A stretch of 64,000 nt of DNA from Acanthaster planci (lineage: Eukaryota > Echinodermata > Asteroidea > Valvatida > Acanthasteridae). The notes below the pieces were generated by a model that saw nothing but the letters and a program-made list of their open reading frames with translations, was not told where the DNA came from and did not search any database. The DNA is taken from positions 1,074,726-1,138,725 of the forward strand of contig NW_019091427.1 in assembly GCF_001949145.1 (NCBI RefSeq). Direction: 5' to 3'. This document shows positions 1 to 10,969 of this stretch, piece after piece (the first letter of the stretch is position 1; every line of letters begins with the position of its first letter). The position numbers and the translations under genes were made by a program.

Positions 1-344
1 GCCCATGATCAAACCCAAACCAGGAGACTGCCTATAATTGTAACCGAAAGAGGGCCAGTATTTTATTCCAAACATCTTAGGTTACGACTGCATACATCAG
101 TCATTTCAGTTTAGCTGTGAAAAACTGGAATATATGTTGAAAGGGAATATTTAACTCATCGGTAGCCCAAATGCCAAATTTGGACTGAAATATTACAGAA
201 CTGTCTTTTTTAATGAAATACTTTTAGCCGGTGAAACTTTCATACCCTTCAGTTTTCTGTCTCCGAAAATAGTGTGTTTTTGACAAAGAGCCCCGTGGTT
301 GCTTGTCTTAAATTGTGCTTCACACTGTTTGGAATCATTTACAG
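1..344. other. STYX intron, nothing recognised
   Basis: AT-rich sequence upstream of the first visible STYX exon. I looked for the preceding DSP-domain exon and did not find it. The stretch most likely belongs to the intron before the P-loop exon and ends in a usable acceptor at 341-344. Confidence 0.6.
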
Positions 345-3011
345 GTCAAAGAATTCATTGATAAAAGTAACCTTTTTGGCGGCAAGACACTTGTTCATGG
401 AAATGCAGGAATGTCAAGAAGGTACTGTGTCATGGGTGACGCCCAGCCATTGGATAAGGCTCTTTTCAGTTTTTGGCACACCATCCAACTTGAATATGAT
501 TCCCAGATGAATGACATTTGTACAGGTTCAAGAAATGAGTTCAGGAAACCATGCACAGCCAGTGTATAGGCCCATGCACCGTAAATACATGCATGCTTTT
601 AAAGTTTCAATGCTTATCTAAAGTTGATAATTAATTCCTTGCGTATACATGTAGCGAGCTAGCATTTTGAAGAACAAGCTGTATTGTTTCTTGTGTTTAG
701 TGGTTTCTTGTGGGGGAGGACAGCCCTAGCTCTGTTCAGTGTTCAAATTGGATCTATTAAATGAATGAAATCATATTAGATCTGGCTGCATCCAGCCTTT
801 CATGAACGGCATTTTATGGGTGATGATTTCTTGAGTAGATGTTCAGTCACTCCAAGTCAACCATTTTTCTTCTTTCCCTTGTTTCATTCAATTTATTTAG
901 TGCTGCACTCGTCATAGCTTATGTAATGGAAACGTATGGATTGGCATTCAAGTAAGTTGGTTCTGCTCACTATTGGTGTATTTTATTACAGAGTGGATAG
1001 GGCTAAAATTCCAAAGACAGAATCATTTGAGAATGACTGTACTTGATGGCCTTCAGTTGATGCAAATGTGCTCAGACATTTGTTTAATATTGTTTGACTA
1101 ATGCTATCTATGGGTTTTGCCCTGACACTGATGCATATTAATGAACACTGTATACTCAGTGTTTGTTGGAGAGTTTGTGAAAAATTCACAAGCTTACTCA
1201 GGGGGGACTTGAACCCACAACCTCCTGCTTACTGATGCAGATGACAACTGGACCTGCAGGTTTGCCGGGGTGGACTGGCTGGTCTAAGACAGATGTAACA
1301 AAATCCATAATTGGAATTAGCCAGTGTTGTAGTCGAGACCACTTTAGACCTTCACAAGACCAACACAAGACCTCCAGTCTGAATTCAATCCACAAGTTAT
1401 TCAAACGAATTGCAACAAAAACATTCCTTTGTCTTTGTTCATCCTGTTACTTGCAACTGGTCTTGTGTCTGGTCTTGTGTTGGTCTTGACTACAACACTG
1501 GAATTAGCATCTCCCTGACACAACATACATCTTGAAATGATTGTTAAACTGCTCACTAAAGCTAGTAGGAGGGAGGTGAATGAATGACACATGCATCATA
1601 GACACTTTGTAATTGAATGATCCTGGGGATTGGATGTGGTATGCATGACCTGAACGTGTCTCAGAAAAAAGCTTTTGTTTCTTTCAGTTTTATTAAAATA
1701 TGAATGCAGTTATACAACATGTAATTTTTTTTTCCAATTAATTTGAAACAGGGAGGCCCTGCGATATGTACAGCAGAGACGGTTTTGCATCAGCCCCAAT
1801 GAAGGATTCATGAGACAACTTGCAGTAAGTTCCCTTCCCAGAGATGCCCAGACCCACACATCTAAGCTGCCACATGTATTGGCTGAGGCCTCTGACAATA
1901 TTTTAATTCAGTGACATTATGATAAAACTGTAACTCCTGGAGCCCTACAGGTAACAGCAAAGTCTAAATTGGTCCTTAGCTCTGCTGCAAAGCTGTACTC
2001 CTATGAAAAGTACCTTCTTTTGTTGCTGATACCTTAATATCAATGTTGACTACCAAAATATCCAAACAAAAATTGAATCAATTATTGAAATCAAAATGTT
2101 GAGCTCACACGAAATGCATGTATCTGTGAAGCATAAGTGACGGAAAACAAAATAGTGGAAAATATGCAATGGTAAAGGTGAAATTTGGCATGTTGAAATT
2201 GAAGATCGAAGAAGTAACAAACCAACAAAACGGAAATCGTCACTGTTGCTTATTCCTTTTTTCTTTAGGAATATGAGCCAATTTTCACTGCAAGGTTACA
2301 GATGAGATCACAAGAAAGGTCAGCAACATCAGGTTGGTGGCACTGAAAGCAGTGCAAATTCTTATATACTGGGATTTGAGTTGGAAATGTAATTCACTAT
2401 GCATAGTCATGGATATTAAAAAGTCGGTTTTCTGTTCCCCCATCCCCAAAGTACTTATGAACATTTGAAACATTCATAACTGAAGGACAAAATCTGCCAA
2501 AGTCCATTGTCAGGACTGCCTGACGACGGACAGGGCATGCTGTCCAAAATGTTGAGTACATGCACCCCTGCTTGTTTTCAGAACCACACATACTCACAAA
2601 AGAGAAATTTTTGCATGGTGCTACTGCAGACCTAATCTGACGACTAAGGTGGCCCCAAGCACATACGCCGGCTGGTACTGTTCTGTTCTATTATTTGTAA
2701 ATTTTGGGGGCACATATTTGTGAAAGAAAATGGCAAAAATGGGAAAAAAATCTGTGGTGTATGAGAGTTTGTTGTGAAATTTATACAGAACAGTAAGTGT
2801 CAAGTGCCCCCCTCAAGGGAAATTAGTCCCTTGTATTTTTTTCCTCTAGCCATGTAATATATAAGATACAATGAAACCTTCCTGACCCCCGAGAGGCGGT
2901 TGATGGTCGAGGCAGCGTTTATTTCTCAATGTAATAACTGTCCTGACATTTTGTTTGACAGGTCGAAAAAGGTCGCACGAAGACGTCGACTATGAAATGG
3001 ATGACAGCTGA
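345..3011 (+). CDS. STYX: STYX pseudophosphatase, 3' five coding exons (5' part outside window)
   Basis: Serine/threonine/tyrosine-interacting protein, a catalytically dead dual-specificity phosphatase that in known members binds phosphorylated partners (MAPK/ERK, F-box proteins) without dephosphorylating them. Exons read by frame and GT-AG signals: 345-421, 901-951, 1752-1824, 2269-2332 and 2962-3011 (stop TGA 3009-3011). Junction phases agree throughout and give 104 residues. The first exon carries the P-loop HGNAGMSRS; the GGA codon at 399-401 puts Gly where active phosphatases have the catalytic Cys, the hallmark of STYX. Next come SAALVIAYVMETYG, YVQQRRFCISPNEGF and EYEPIF, matching the C-terminal half of the DSP fold, then a short tail RKRSHEDVDYEMDDS, an acidic end as in STYX homologues. 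Upstream exons are not in the window. No frameshift or stop interrupts it, so it looks functional. The family call is secure; the exact 5' limit of the first exon rests on the ACAG acceptor at 341-344. Confidence 0.93.
1196..1262 (-). repeat. tRNA-derived SINE-like fragment
   Basis: Read on the minus strand, the segment contains GGTTGTGGGTTCAAGTCC, which includes a good RNA polymerase III B box (GGTTCAAGTCC), as in tRNA-derived SINEs. No convincing A box or acceptor stem is present, so it is not a functional tRNA. It lies within a STYX intron, about 60 bp from the MITE at 1322. SINE fragment is the best reading, but a chance B box is possible. Confidence 0.4.
1322..1500. mobile_element. hAT-type MITE with perfect 8-bp target-site duplication
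   Basis: A 179-bp non-autonomous element. Its ends are inverted: the left starts CAGTGTTGTAGTCGAGACCA and the right, read on the minus strand, starts CAGTGTTGTAGTCAAGACCA. The inverted arms continue imperfectly inward with AACACAAGACC motifs. It is flanked by an exact direct repeat GAATTAGC at 1314-1321 and 1501-1508. An 8-bp duplication together with a CAG..CTG terminus is the signature of hAT superfamily insertion. No transposase is encoded. It sits in the STYX intron between the exons ending at 951 and starting at 1752. The element and its duplication are directly visible; the hAT assignment is inference from duplication length and termini. Confidence 0.85.
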
Positions 3012-6000
3012 TCATGTGACCTCATATTTGTAAATAGACTATTTTTGGACTGCTTTGAACTACGCGGATCTTGCCAACCCGGATGTTAGCACTGTATGAG
3101 AAAATGGATGGTGAAATGGGCCTTTGGACACTTTGCCGTTGTTCAATCGTGGTACAGTATGTTTGGGGCGTGATTTTTTTAAAGTCCGGAGGCATTTGAG
3201 AGATTTAATAATGTCAAATTTTTGTTCACATTACACCTGGCTGTGGCAGACAACCTGTGACAAGGGAACAGATAATTATGTGCTCGGCTAGTCTTAAACA
3301 AATGTCTGAGACCAGTACATGTATTCCCATTCGTAAATTCCTTATGGTAAATAGATTTCAAACGAGCTTTGAAATTTATAAATTTCTAACGATTTTGTTC
3401 AAGATGGTTCACTTTTTTTCCAAACACCCATGTAGCCATTGTAAGGCACCACAAATGTGTTTGTGATATATGGTATATTTGTGGTAAATGATTTCTGTAG
3501 ATGGAAATTGGCAGGTGGGGTATGTACCACATGAGGTGGTGCAGAATGCAATATGCCAGTGCAGTGTGTGAATGTAGGACTCGGCTTTCGGTGTTCATAA
3601 ATACTGGTAAAGTATTTGTTACAACAGCATTCTTCCACAGAGTATATCTTTCCATTATTGCCTACTTTTCTGCTCTCTTATCTTCCTTGCTACTTCTCTG
3701 CTCCAAGAGCTGAAAATATTGTACAAAAAAAAGGACTATTGGTGACACAGGTTCCAGGAACTACAGAATATGATTTGCATAAGCAATTTGTCACGGCAAC
3801 TGATGCTTAACTTGGGAACTAAAACAATTTATAAAACAATGCTTTGGATCAGCTAGGGGAGTCCAGAGACCGGTTCTTTTGAAAAATTGTACCTTTTGGG
3901 GATAATTTTCTTTTAACCGTACACAGTTTTATAATAGCAGGTAAAGTCGGGTACAGTTTTAGTTCATTCAAGTGCCAATTGTTTCCATGATATTGCTTCA
4001 TATTTTTATGAACTTTTTAAAAAATCTTTTTGGCTTGGAGAGTTTCCCAAGTTTCCCCATACTTGTCACAAGCAATTAATCAGTATGCGAGGGTTTGTGG
4101 GTAAAAAGCAATGAATTACAGGGAATTGCATTTTTCCCTTTCAAGTCTGCCAGCAACCAGTTACATGTACGTCACCGAGAATATTCCAATTGGGTGTTGC
4201 AAGTAGACTTGGCAACCTCTCCCCCATCCCTACCCCCCCCCCTCGAAAAAGAAGGAAAAAGAAATGAACTAACAGGATAAAATCACCGGTTTGCTTGAAA
4301 ATACCAATTGACCCCTTCCACAGTTGATAATCAGTTTGTTTCTGATGAGTGCTTTCCCCCCCTCCCAAAATGTCACGGTGGCTGCACTGGAAAAGTGCCC
4401 CCGCCCAGACAATCCCAGTGACACGCATGCGGGGATGTGAAACTACTACAAAACAGATCTAATGTGCTTACACAGAGTCAAGTTAGACCTAATATCTGAT
4501 TTTAATCAAGACATTGTAAATATTATTGAAGTACAGCTGAGTTTTCATGTTGTAAATTTTATGCGGATTAGAAGTATTTATTACATTTGTTACAAACTGA
4601 CATGGTTCGTTCATATATTTTGTTTCAAAATGATGTATTTAGACAATGTTTTTCAAAAGTTGTGATGTGTATCTTATTTATCTTTGCAATGGTTGAAAAA
4701 TAGAATTTTTGAATGTTATTCGATATTGATTTTTGTAGAAAAACGGTTGGAACAATAGGAATTTCTAAAGAATAACAAGGAGCCTTTTGTACGTTAACAA
4801 TTGGAAAAGGGTAAGTAATGAAATTCATGCAATTTTCGGTCTTTTTAAGAACCAAACTTTATGAGTTACATTTATTTCCTCCATGTGGATTTTGGCATTT
4901 GCTAAATTAACATTTATGGGGAGCTGAGTACATGAGCAAGCCAACACGGCGTGAGCGGTCTTTTTAAAATTCCATGTTAACTCTTGCTCTATGCCACTAG
5001 AGCAATTTACTGCAAGTCACTGATACCTGCCAATGCACTGCAGCTGGCGTGCATTGGAGGATTCTTTGCCTTACCAGTGGAGTGATTTTACTGCACAGTC
5101 CAATAGAAGAAGTACACTCCAGTGTACTCAAGAGGAATGTGGCATGTGGCTTTGCTTGTCAGTGTAATACATGAGTTGGACCAAGCTGACCTCCAGTTTT
5201 CTTTGCAGTTCCTTGAAGTGTACAGAGTTTCTCCATCGAAGTGGTGTGGCCGTTTATAGTGGAGGGCCATGTAATAAACATAGCCACTTTGTTTTTAACA
5301 GGAATATTGGAGTGCATTGGAGTGTTTTGGGGATATTTACATTATTGAACGTTGGGATTGGTATTTGATGGATTTGCTAGTATATTCAAAATCTCTTGAT
5401 TTTTTCCTAAACAGTGTTTTGAATGAAGAAATTGAATACAGATGACACAACTCGCAACAAAGATCAGTGTTTAATACACGAACTGTGCGGTGTGCGACGG
5501 TGCATCTAAGGTTTTTCAATGCAGAGGCAAGACCTCTGGGCGGGGGTACTGTCTACGTTTTCCTCTTTGAGGAATGAGGTTATACACATTGAGGACTTTG
5601 TGCCCGGGCTTTTTGCACGTTTGGAAGGAAAAATAATAAAAAAATCCAGCTTGTGGTATCGGGGGAGGGGAAATTCAAAAGCGAATGGGGCTGATGAGGG
5701 CTTATTTGACGTGGTGTTCGGAGAGAAATATCAAAAGTCTTACTGTCCTGACATCCTAGCTTTTACTTAGTGGTATTATATTCTAAAGGTTTTGGTGGTA
5801 ATATTTGATGAATAAATATGAAATAAAAAGTTGATAGATAAATATTAATATGAAAATAAAAGTTTGTGTTAAACTGCATGTTACTCAGTTTCAGTTTCCT
5901 CAGCAGTCTCGAGCAGGTATCTTGACCAAGACTGAATGTGCCGCCAATCAATAGATTACTACATTTGTGGAATCAACACAGTGAAATCTATTAGACCTTT

Positions 6001-6130
6001 TTTCCAGTGATGTTGACGGTCATGCTGGGCCTAGGATTTGCTGTGATGGTAATGAGTGCATAGTTGTGAGAGGAAATCTACCTATTCAAGATAAACTGAG
6101 TGTTACTTTTTTTCAAGGTTCTGGTTTCGA
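3012..6130. other. STYX 3' UTR and intergenic DNA, no gene seen
   Basis: About 3.1 kb follow the STYX stop without any supported exon or repeat family. The first part must contain the STYX 3' UTR. AATAAA-type hexamers occur near 5809-5826 but I cannot tie any of them to the transcript. Open frames here are short and shadow each other on both strands, as expected by chance. Confidence 0.5.
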
Positions 6131-8250
6131 GGCTTGAATGTCGAGGTTCGAGCTAATGCCTCGATTTGCACCCTACTCTTAGGGTTCATGCCTGGATTTT
6201 CACTCTGCACGGCCCGGCGAGTATGCCTCGATTTTCAACCTCCAACTGGAGCGCTGTGGGTCTACCCTGAGACGTTTTTCACCTGACGTCATTCTCCGGG
6301 CCTACCCGACATATCTGCTCGATAAGCAGGATGGTTAGCCATGCACGCATGCGTATTTCAATTAGTAAGATGGTGGAGGTTTTAGTCGTAATTGACAATG
6401 GCGTAAGGAAATCCACGTGTGGGCAAGTTTCTTTTTACGTATTCAAGTTCTCTGAGGATTTTACCCGATTTGATCCGAGTGATCTGAACGAATGCAACCT
6501 ATAATATCACGTTTTGGTGACTCACGTGTGCAGTGGGTGGAGTTTACTGGGTTTGTGTTATTCGAGATTCTCTGATCGAGCAGGTGAACTGCACAGATCG
6601 TGATAAGGAAGGTGCTGAAGTACAAGCTTGTTCTACCAGAAACTTTTGAGGAAAATATTTGAGTCTCTAATAAAATCTTGAGTCCCTATAACATTCATTT
6701 TGGCAAGAGTTTTTCACAACTTGCATGTAAAACCTGGTTTCATTCTCAAAATAACCGTTCGTCTTCTTTCTGCATGCTTTAAATAAATGAATGTGCATTA
6801 CGTCTCCTTTAAGTGTAAAGTGTCAGTGTAAAGGATTCGTACAATTGTCAGTGTGTTTCAAAAGAAGACATGATGAATGGCTTGTTTCAATCATGAATAT
6901 TTAACCATTTAAGTAACCACTTCTTAGAATGTTAGTTCTGTTAGCACTTTTTTAAAAATCCATTTCTTGACCAAGGTGTGATCGAGGCAATCCCAAGGGT
7001 TAAGCAAATTAATGGCCTATACCAACAAAATCTGCCAACATCCTATACGAACTTCCAAACATTTAAATTTTCTTTGCACGTTTTAGTAACGTACATGTAA
7101 TCACCTATGAGCAGGGCTTTTGGTAAATTTACAGCCAGAGGACCATTTTGTGGGGAATCAAAATTATTGTAGGCCTAAATCCTCAATATTTTGCTCAAAA
7201 GTTTCGATTAGTACAAGTTTGCACTCCTGATTTTTTCTGTTCTTCCTTTACGATCGCTACAGCCCACCTGCCTACACAGAATGCCGAATATCACAGGAAC
7301 CCAGTAAACTCCACCCACTGCAAATGTGAGTCACTAAAACTTGATATTATAGGTTGCATTTGTTCCAGCTCATTGGGTTCGAATCGGGTAAATTCTTGAA
7401 TGTACAAAAACAACTGTAGTGAAATGCAATGGTCGATTCCGATGAATCGGGTTGGGATCCACTCCTTCCGATAAAAGAATAAGAACGACGAGTCGAAACA
7501 TAGGGGACACACAGTTACAGTTCAAAATCACCGGTTTGTTTATTTCAGTAAACCGCCACTGTGACCCCTCGCATTCCAGTCAAGTATGTTGGGTTACATG
7601 TGCTTATCGCCCCCAATCATTCGGGCAGTAGTTGGTGCAGCCTCCGCTATAACTCGCTACTGCCAGTGCCAGTTTTGGTTTTACCCTTCGATACTATGTA
7701 TATATATATCGAGGCACGCAACTAAAACATCCAGTCCCCTTTTTTATGGAAAACTAGCTACGCCTTGTGCGCCACACACTTTTTTGCTATTGGTCGCTCA
7801 TGACCTGGGGTCACGAAACTTTCTCTCCCAGTTACAGTGTACTATATTTAGCCCAGCCACACCCCTTTGTTCCTAAAAGACTTCACAATAACAAACCTCA
7901 AGTGCAGTGCAGTGTATTGTTATGCATCGAAGTTGCTTCCCTACACAAACTTGCCCACGCGTGGATTTCCTTACGCAGTTGTCAATTTCTACTAAAACTC
8001 AGTCTGCCATCTTACTAATTGAAATACGCATGCGTGCATGGCTAACAATCTTGCTAATCGAGCAGAGTAGGTCCAGGCCGACTTGGGTAAGTCAAAGACG
8101 TCAGGGGTAAAAGAAAGTCTCAGGACAGATCCACAGTGCACCAGTTGGAGGTTGAAAATCGAGGCAATAACTCTAAGTGCAGGGTGAAAATCGAGGCAGT
8201 AACCCGACGTGCAGTGGTAATCGAGGCATGAACTCGAAGTTCACTGACAG
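6130..8250. mobile_element. Foldback-type DNA element with long inverted arms
   Basis: The left arm (about 6130-6560) is the reverse complement, with divergence, of the right arm (about 7300-8250). Matched anchors: CAACCTCCAACTGG near 6238 against CCAGTTGGAGGTTG near 8141; ATGCACGCATGCG near 6340 against CGCATGCGTGCAT near 8027; GCGTAAGGAAATCCACG near 6402 against CGTGGATTTCCTTACGC near 7960; and GTGGGTGGAGTTTACTGG near 6533 against CCAGTAAACTCCACCCAC near 7301. The outer end of each arm holds about three ~34-bp copies of a TGCCTCGATTTTCACCC-type motif. The right arm is about 500 bp longer between the last two anchor pairs, so one arm has gained or lost DNA. No transposase frame is visible in the 0.7-kb centre and no target duplication was settled. 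Long arms with internal short repeats are typical of Foldback/MULE-like non-autonomous elements; the superfamily remains open. Confidence 0.75.
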
Positions 8251-8329
8251 TTTGGCGATCTCTCTACGAGCAACAAACACAACATGGGCCGCCGTGCAGC
8301 GCAAAACAATGGCAATTATGCAAAATCAA

Positions 8330-9715
8330 AACAAATAAAAAGAAGGTTGCTCGAGAATAACTCTCACCATGTGCACATGTGAGAATACATCACCTTTGAT
8401 TGTGGAGTTGACGGTCTCTTTTTCCAGCAAGCTGTCATCTTCGGCAGCACTCGTAACACTAACACTAACCCTAATTCCATTGTAGACATTGACAGAAGAG
8501 GTCAACATGCAACCTCAAACCAAATAAAAGGAAGGGTCTTCGAGAATAACTCTCACCATCTGCACACGTGAAAATTCATTACCTTTGATTGTGGAGTTGA
8601 CGGTTTCTTTTTCAAGCAAAGCCGTTATGTTTTGCTGCACTAGTAACCTTAGCCCTAATTCCATTGTAGACATCGACAGTAGAATTCAACATGCAACCGT
8701 AAAACAAATAAAAAGAAGGTCTGTCGAGAATAACTCTCAGAATCTGCACACGTGAGAATACATCACCTTTGGTTGTAGAGTTAGCGGTCTCTTTTTCCAG
8801 CAAAGCCGTCATCTTCGGCAGCACTTGTGTCACTAACACTAACCCTAACCCTAATTCCATTGTGCATATTGAAAGTAGAACTCAACATGCAACCGTAAAA
8901 CAAATAAAAAGAAGGTCTGTCGAGAATAACTCTCACCATCTTCACACGTGGGAATACATCATCTTTGATTGTGGAGTTGACGGTCTCTTTTTCCAGCAAA
9001 GCCGTCAAGTTCGGCAGCACTCGTAACACTAACACTAACCCTAACCCTAATTCCATTGTAGACATTGAGAGTAGAGCTCAACATGCAAACACAAACCAAA
9101 TAAAAGGAAGGCTCGTCGAGAATAACTCTCACCATCTGCACACGCGAGAATACATCACCTTTGATTGTGGAGTTGACGGTCTCTTTTTCCAGCAAAGCCG
9201 TCATCTTCGGCAGCACTTGTAACACTAACACTAACCCTAACCCTAATTCCATTGTAGACATTCACATAAGAGCTCAACATGCAAACTCAAACCAGATAAA
9301 AGGAAGGCTCGTCGAGAATAAATCTCATCATCTGCACAAAAGAAAATCCAATACATTTGATTGTGAAGTGGACAGTCTCTCTTTTTTTTTCCAGCAAAGC
9401 TGTCATGTTTTGCTGCACTGGTACCCCTGACCTTAAAACTAACCCTAACCCTGATTCAATTGCAGGCATTTCACAGTAGGGTGTATCGCCCTCACTCAAA
9501 ACAACTAAAACGACCGTTCGTCGGGAAAAAAATAAAATCTCCACAAGTGGGAATGATACTCCTTTGATTGAGAATTTCACGGTCTCTATTTCCAGCAAAG
9601 CCGTCATGTTTTGCTGCACTCTTAACCCTAACCCTAATTCCATTGCAGACATTTCACAGAAGAGCTTGACGTCCTCACTCAAAAACTAAAACGATCGCTC
9701 GTCGGGGAAACATAG
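8330..9715. repeat. Tandem satellite, ~190-bp unit, about seven copies, with telomere-like CCCTAA runs
   Basis: A direct tandem array. The anchor TTTGATTGTGGAGTTGACGG recurs in exact or near form at about 8395, 8584, 8768, 8962, 9159, 9356 and 9561, giving a period of 184-205 bp. Each unit also has a GAATAACTCTCACCATCTGC block, a TTTTCCAGCAAAGCCGTCAT block, and a telomere-like stretch (ACTAACCCTAACCCTAATTCC in the best copies) followed by ATTGTAGACATT. The last two copies are more diverged. Repeated look-alike open frames on both strands are by-products of the repetition, not genes. The array starts about 80 bp after the foldback element and may once have been part of it. Confidence 0.92.
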
Positions 9716-9779
9716 CGTCTGCCCAAGAGAAAATTCAGTTCCCAGTGGTTGAGACGGAAAATAAAACTAATAGTGGGCC

Positions 9780-10390
9780 ACCAACAGAGTCCAGAGGACT
9801 GGGACCCTATACGTAAGAGGTATCAGATCAGACTTAACGCTGTCGACGTTGATACACTGGAAGCGATCGCCCAGGTAGGAGCTAAACCATTCTTGGGCTA
9901 GTGAAGTGAAACCAGAGATTTCAAGGCGTTTAATGAATGTAGAATGCCGGACTACATATCGAACGCCGAGGTCATGTCGAGAAGAACCATACTATAGCAA
10001 GGAACAGATGATAGAACCAAAGTGGTGCAGCTTACCATCATCCAGTTCTCGCAAGATGTGATCCGTCAGGCTCACAAGAACGGTCTCAAAGCTATGATTT
10101 ATTCTGTAAGCAGACTGACGACTGTCTAGAACCTGGTTGACTGAGATGTTTGTAAGCTGACCAAGAGCAGCACGCGTACGCTCAAGTTACCTTTGAAACA
10201 AGCGGAGGTTTGATGTAGGTCTGTAGTTCTTATGGAGGGAGTTTGAATTCAGGCCAAATTTCTTCAAAACAGGCCGCACATGAACAACTTTCAGAGCACG
10301 TGGTATACAGTTCCAGTTTTCAAGGTGGAATTTATATTTTGAGTAATGGCAGGAACTATAACCGGTAAGTACCTCTTCAGTAGAGAACAA
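9780..10390 (-). pseudogene. Degenerate non-LTR retrotransposon reverse transcriptase (CR1/jockey-like)
   Basis: On the minus strand the first part encodes CIPRALKVVHVRPVLKK followed by KNYRPTSNL, the entry motif of the LINE reverse-transcriptase domain. After a frame change it continues with VLDSRQSAYRINHSFET (the QSAYR..HS.ET motif) and, further on after breaks, a degraded AFD-type motif A region. Stops and frameshifts make it non-functional. Only the N-terminal half of the RT is recognisable; no endonuclease domain and no 3' tail were found. The clade assignment is approximate because the motifs are shared by CR1, L2 and jockey elements. Confidence 0.75.
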
Positions 10391-10589
10391 GAATTAGTTG
10401 GTGACTGATAGATTTGACCTTAGATTTGGGGTTTGAATTCGAAGTTCATTTCGAAACAGGTTCGAAACGGGTTCGTGTGATTCCCTAATCTTAGAGAAAT
10501 GTTGCTGTAAAAAACACATGGCATTTTGATACTCTATTTTCTAACCACAAATGGGGAGGAGGATTATTCGATAGCCTATCTACCGGTAG

Positions 10590-10916
10590 AATAAATCAGC
10601 AAAGGAAAGGAACTCTGAAAACAAACTTATCAAAATTCTAGCAACTTTTTCAGAAAAGTGGCTGAAGTAGAAAAGTGGCTGAAGTACAATGTACATTTTT
10701 ACCAATGATCCCCCAGGATTTACGCCCATGAGCAGAGAGTACTGTTGTGGCGAAGCCATTTTTATTTGCAAAATTATATATCAGAAGGGCTCTTTGAAAA
10801 CATTTCTAAAAGTGTTCTTGTTCGATTTATTGTATCCCAGTACTCAGAAGAATGAATCAACAAAGAAAAGGAACTCAGAAAGTAAACTTATCAAAATTCT
10901 AGCAATTTTTTTCCGA
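10590..10916. repeat. Direct duplication of ~65 bp, period ~261 bp
   Basis: The block at 10590-10654 and the block at 10851-10916 share AAACTTATCAAAATTCTAGC together with similar flanks (AAGGAACTC). Identity is roughly 80-85% by eye. No family is recognised. It may be two ends of a small decayed element or a local duplication. Confidence 0.55.
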
Positions 10917-10969
10917 AATATATTCTACATTGAGATTTTTTACAGCTTTTCTCATGGTTATGGTAAATA

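Noticed and set aside
4141-4428. 95-codon minus-strand ORF near poly-C tracts
   Set aside because: No motif, no splice-consistent neighbours, overlapped by a plus-strand frame of similar length.
8326-9682. Series of similar 80-130-codon ORFs on both strands in the satellite
   Set aside because: They repeat with the satellite period on both strands; the repetition itself explains the open frames.
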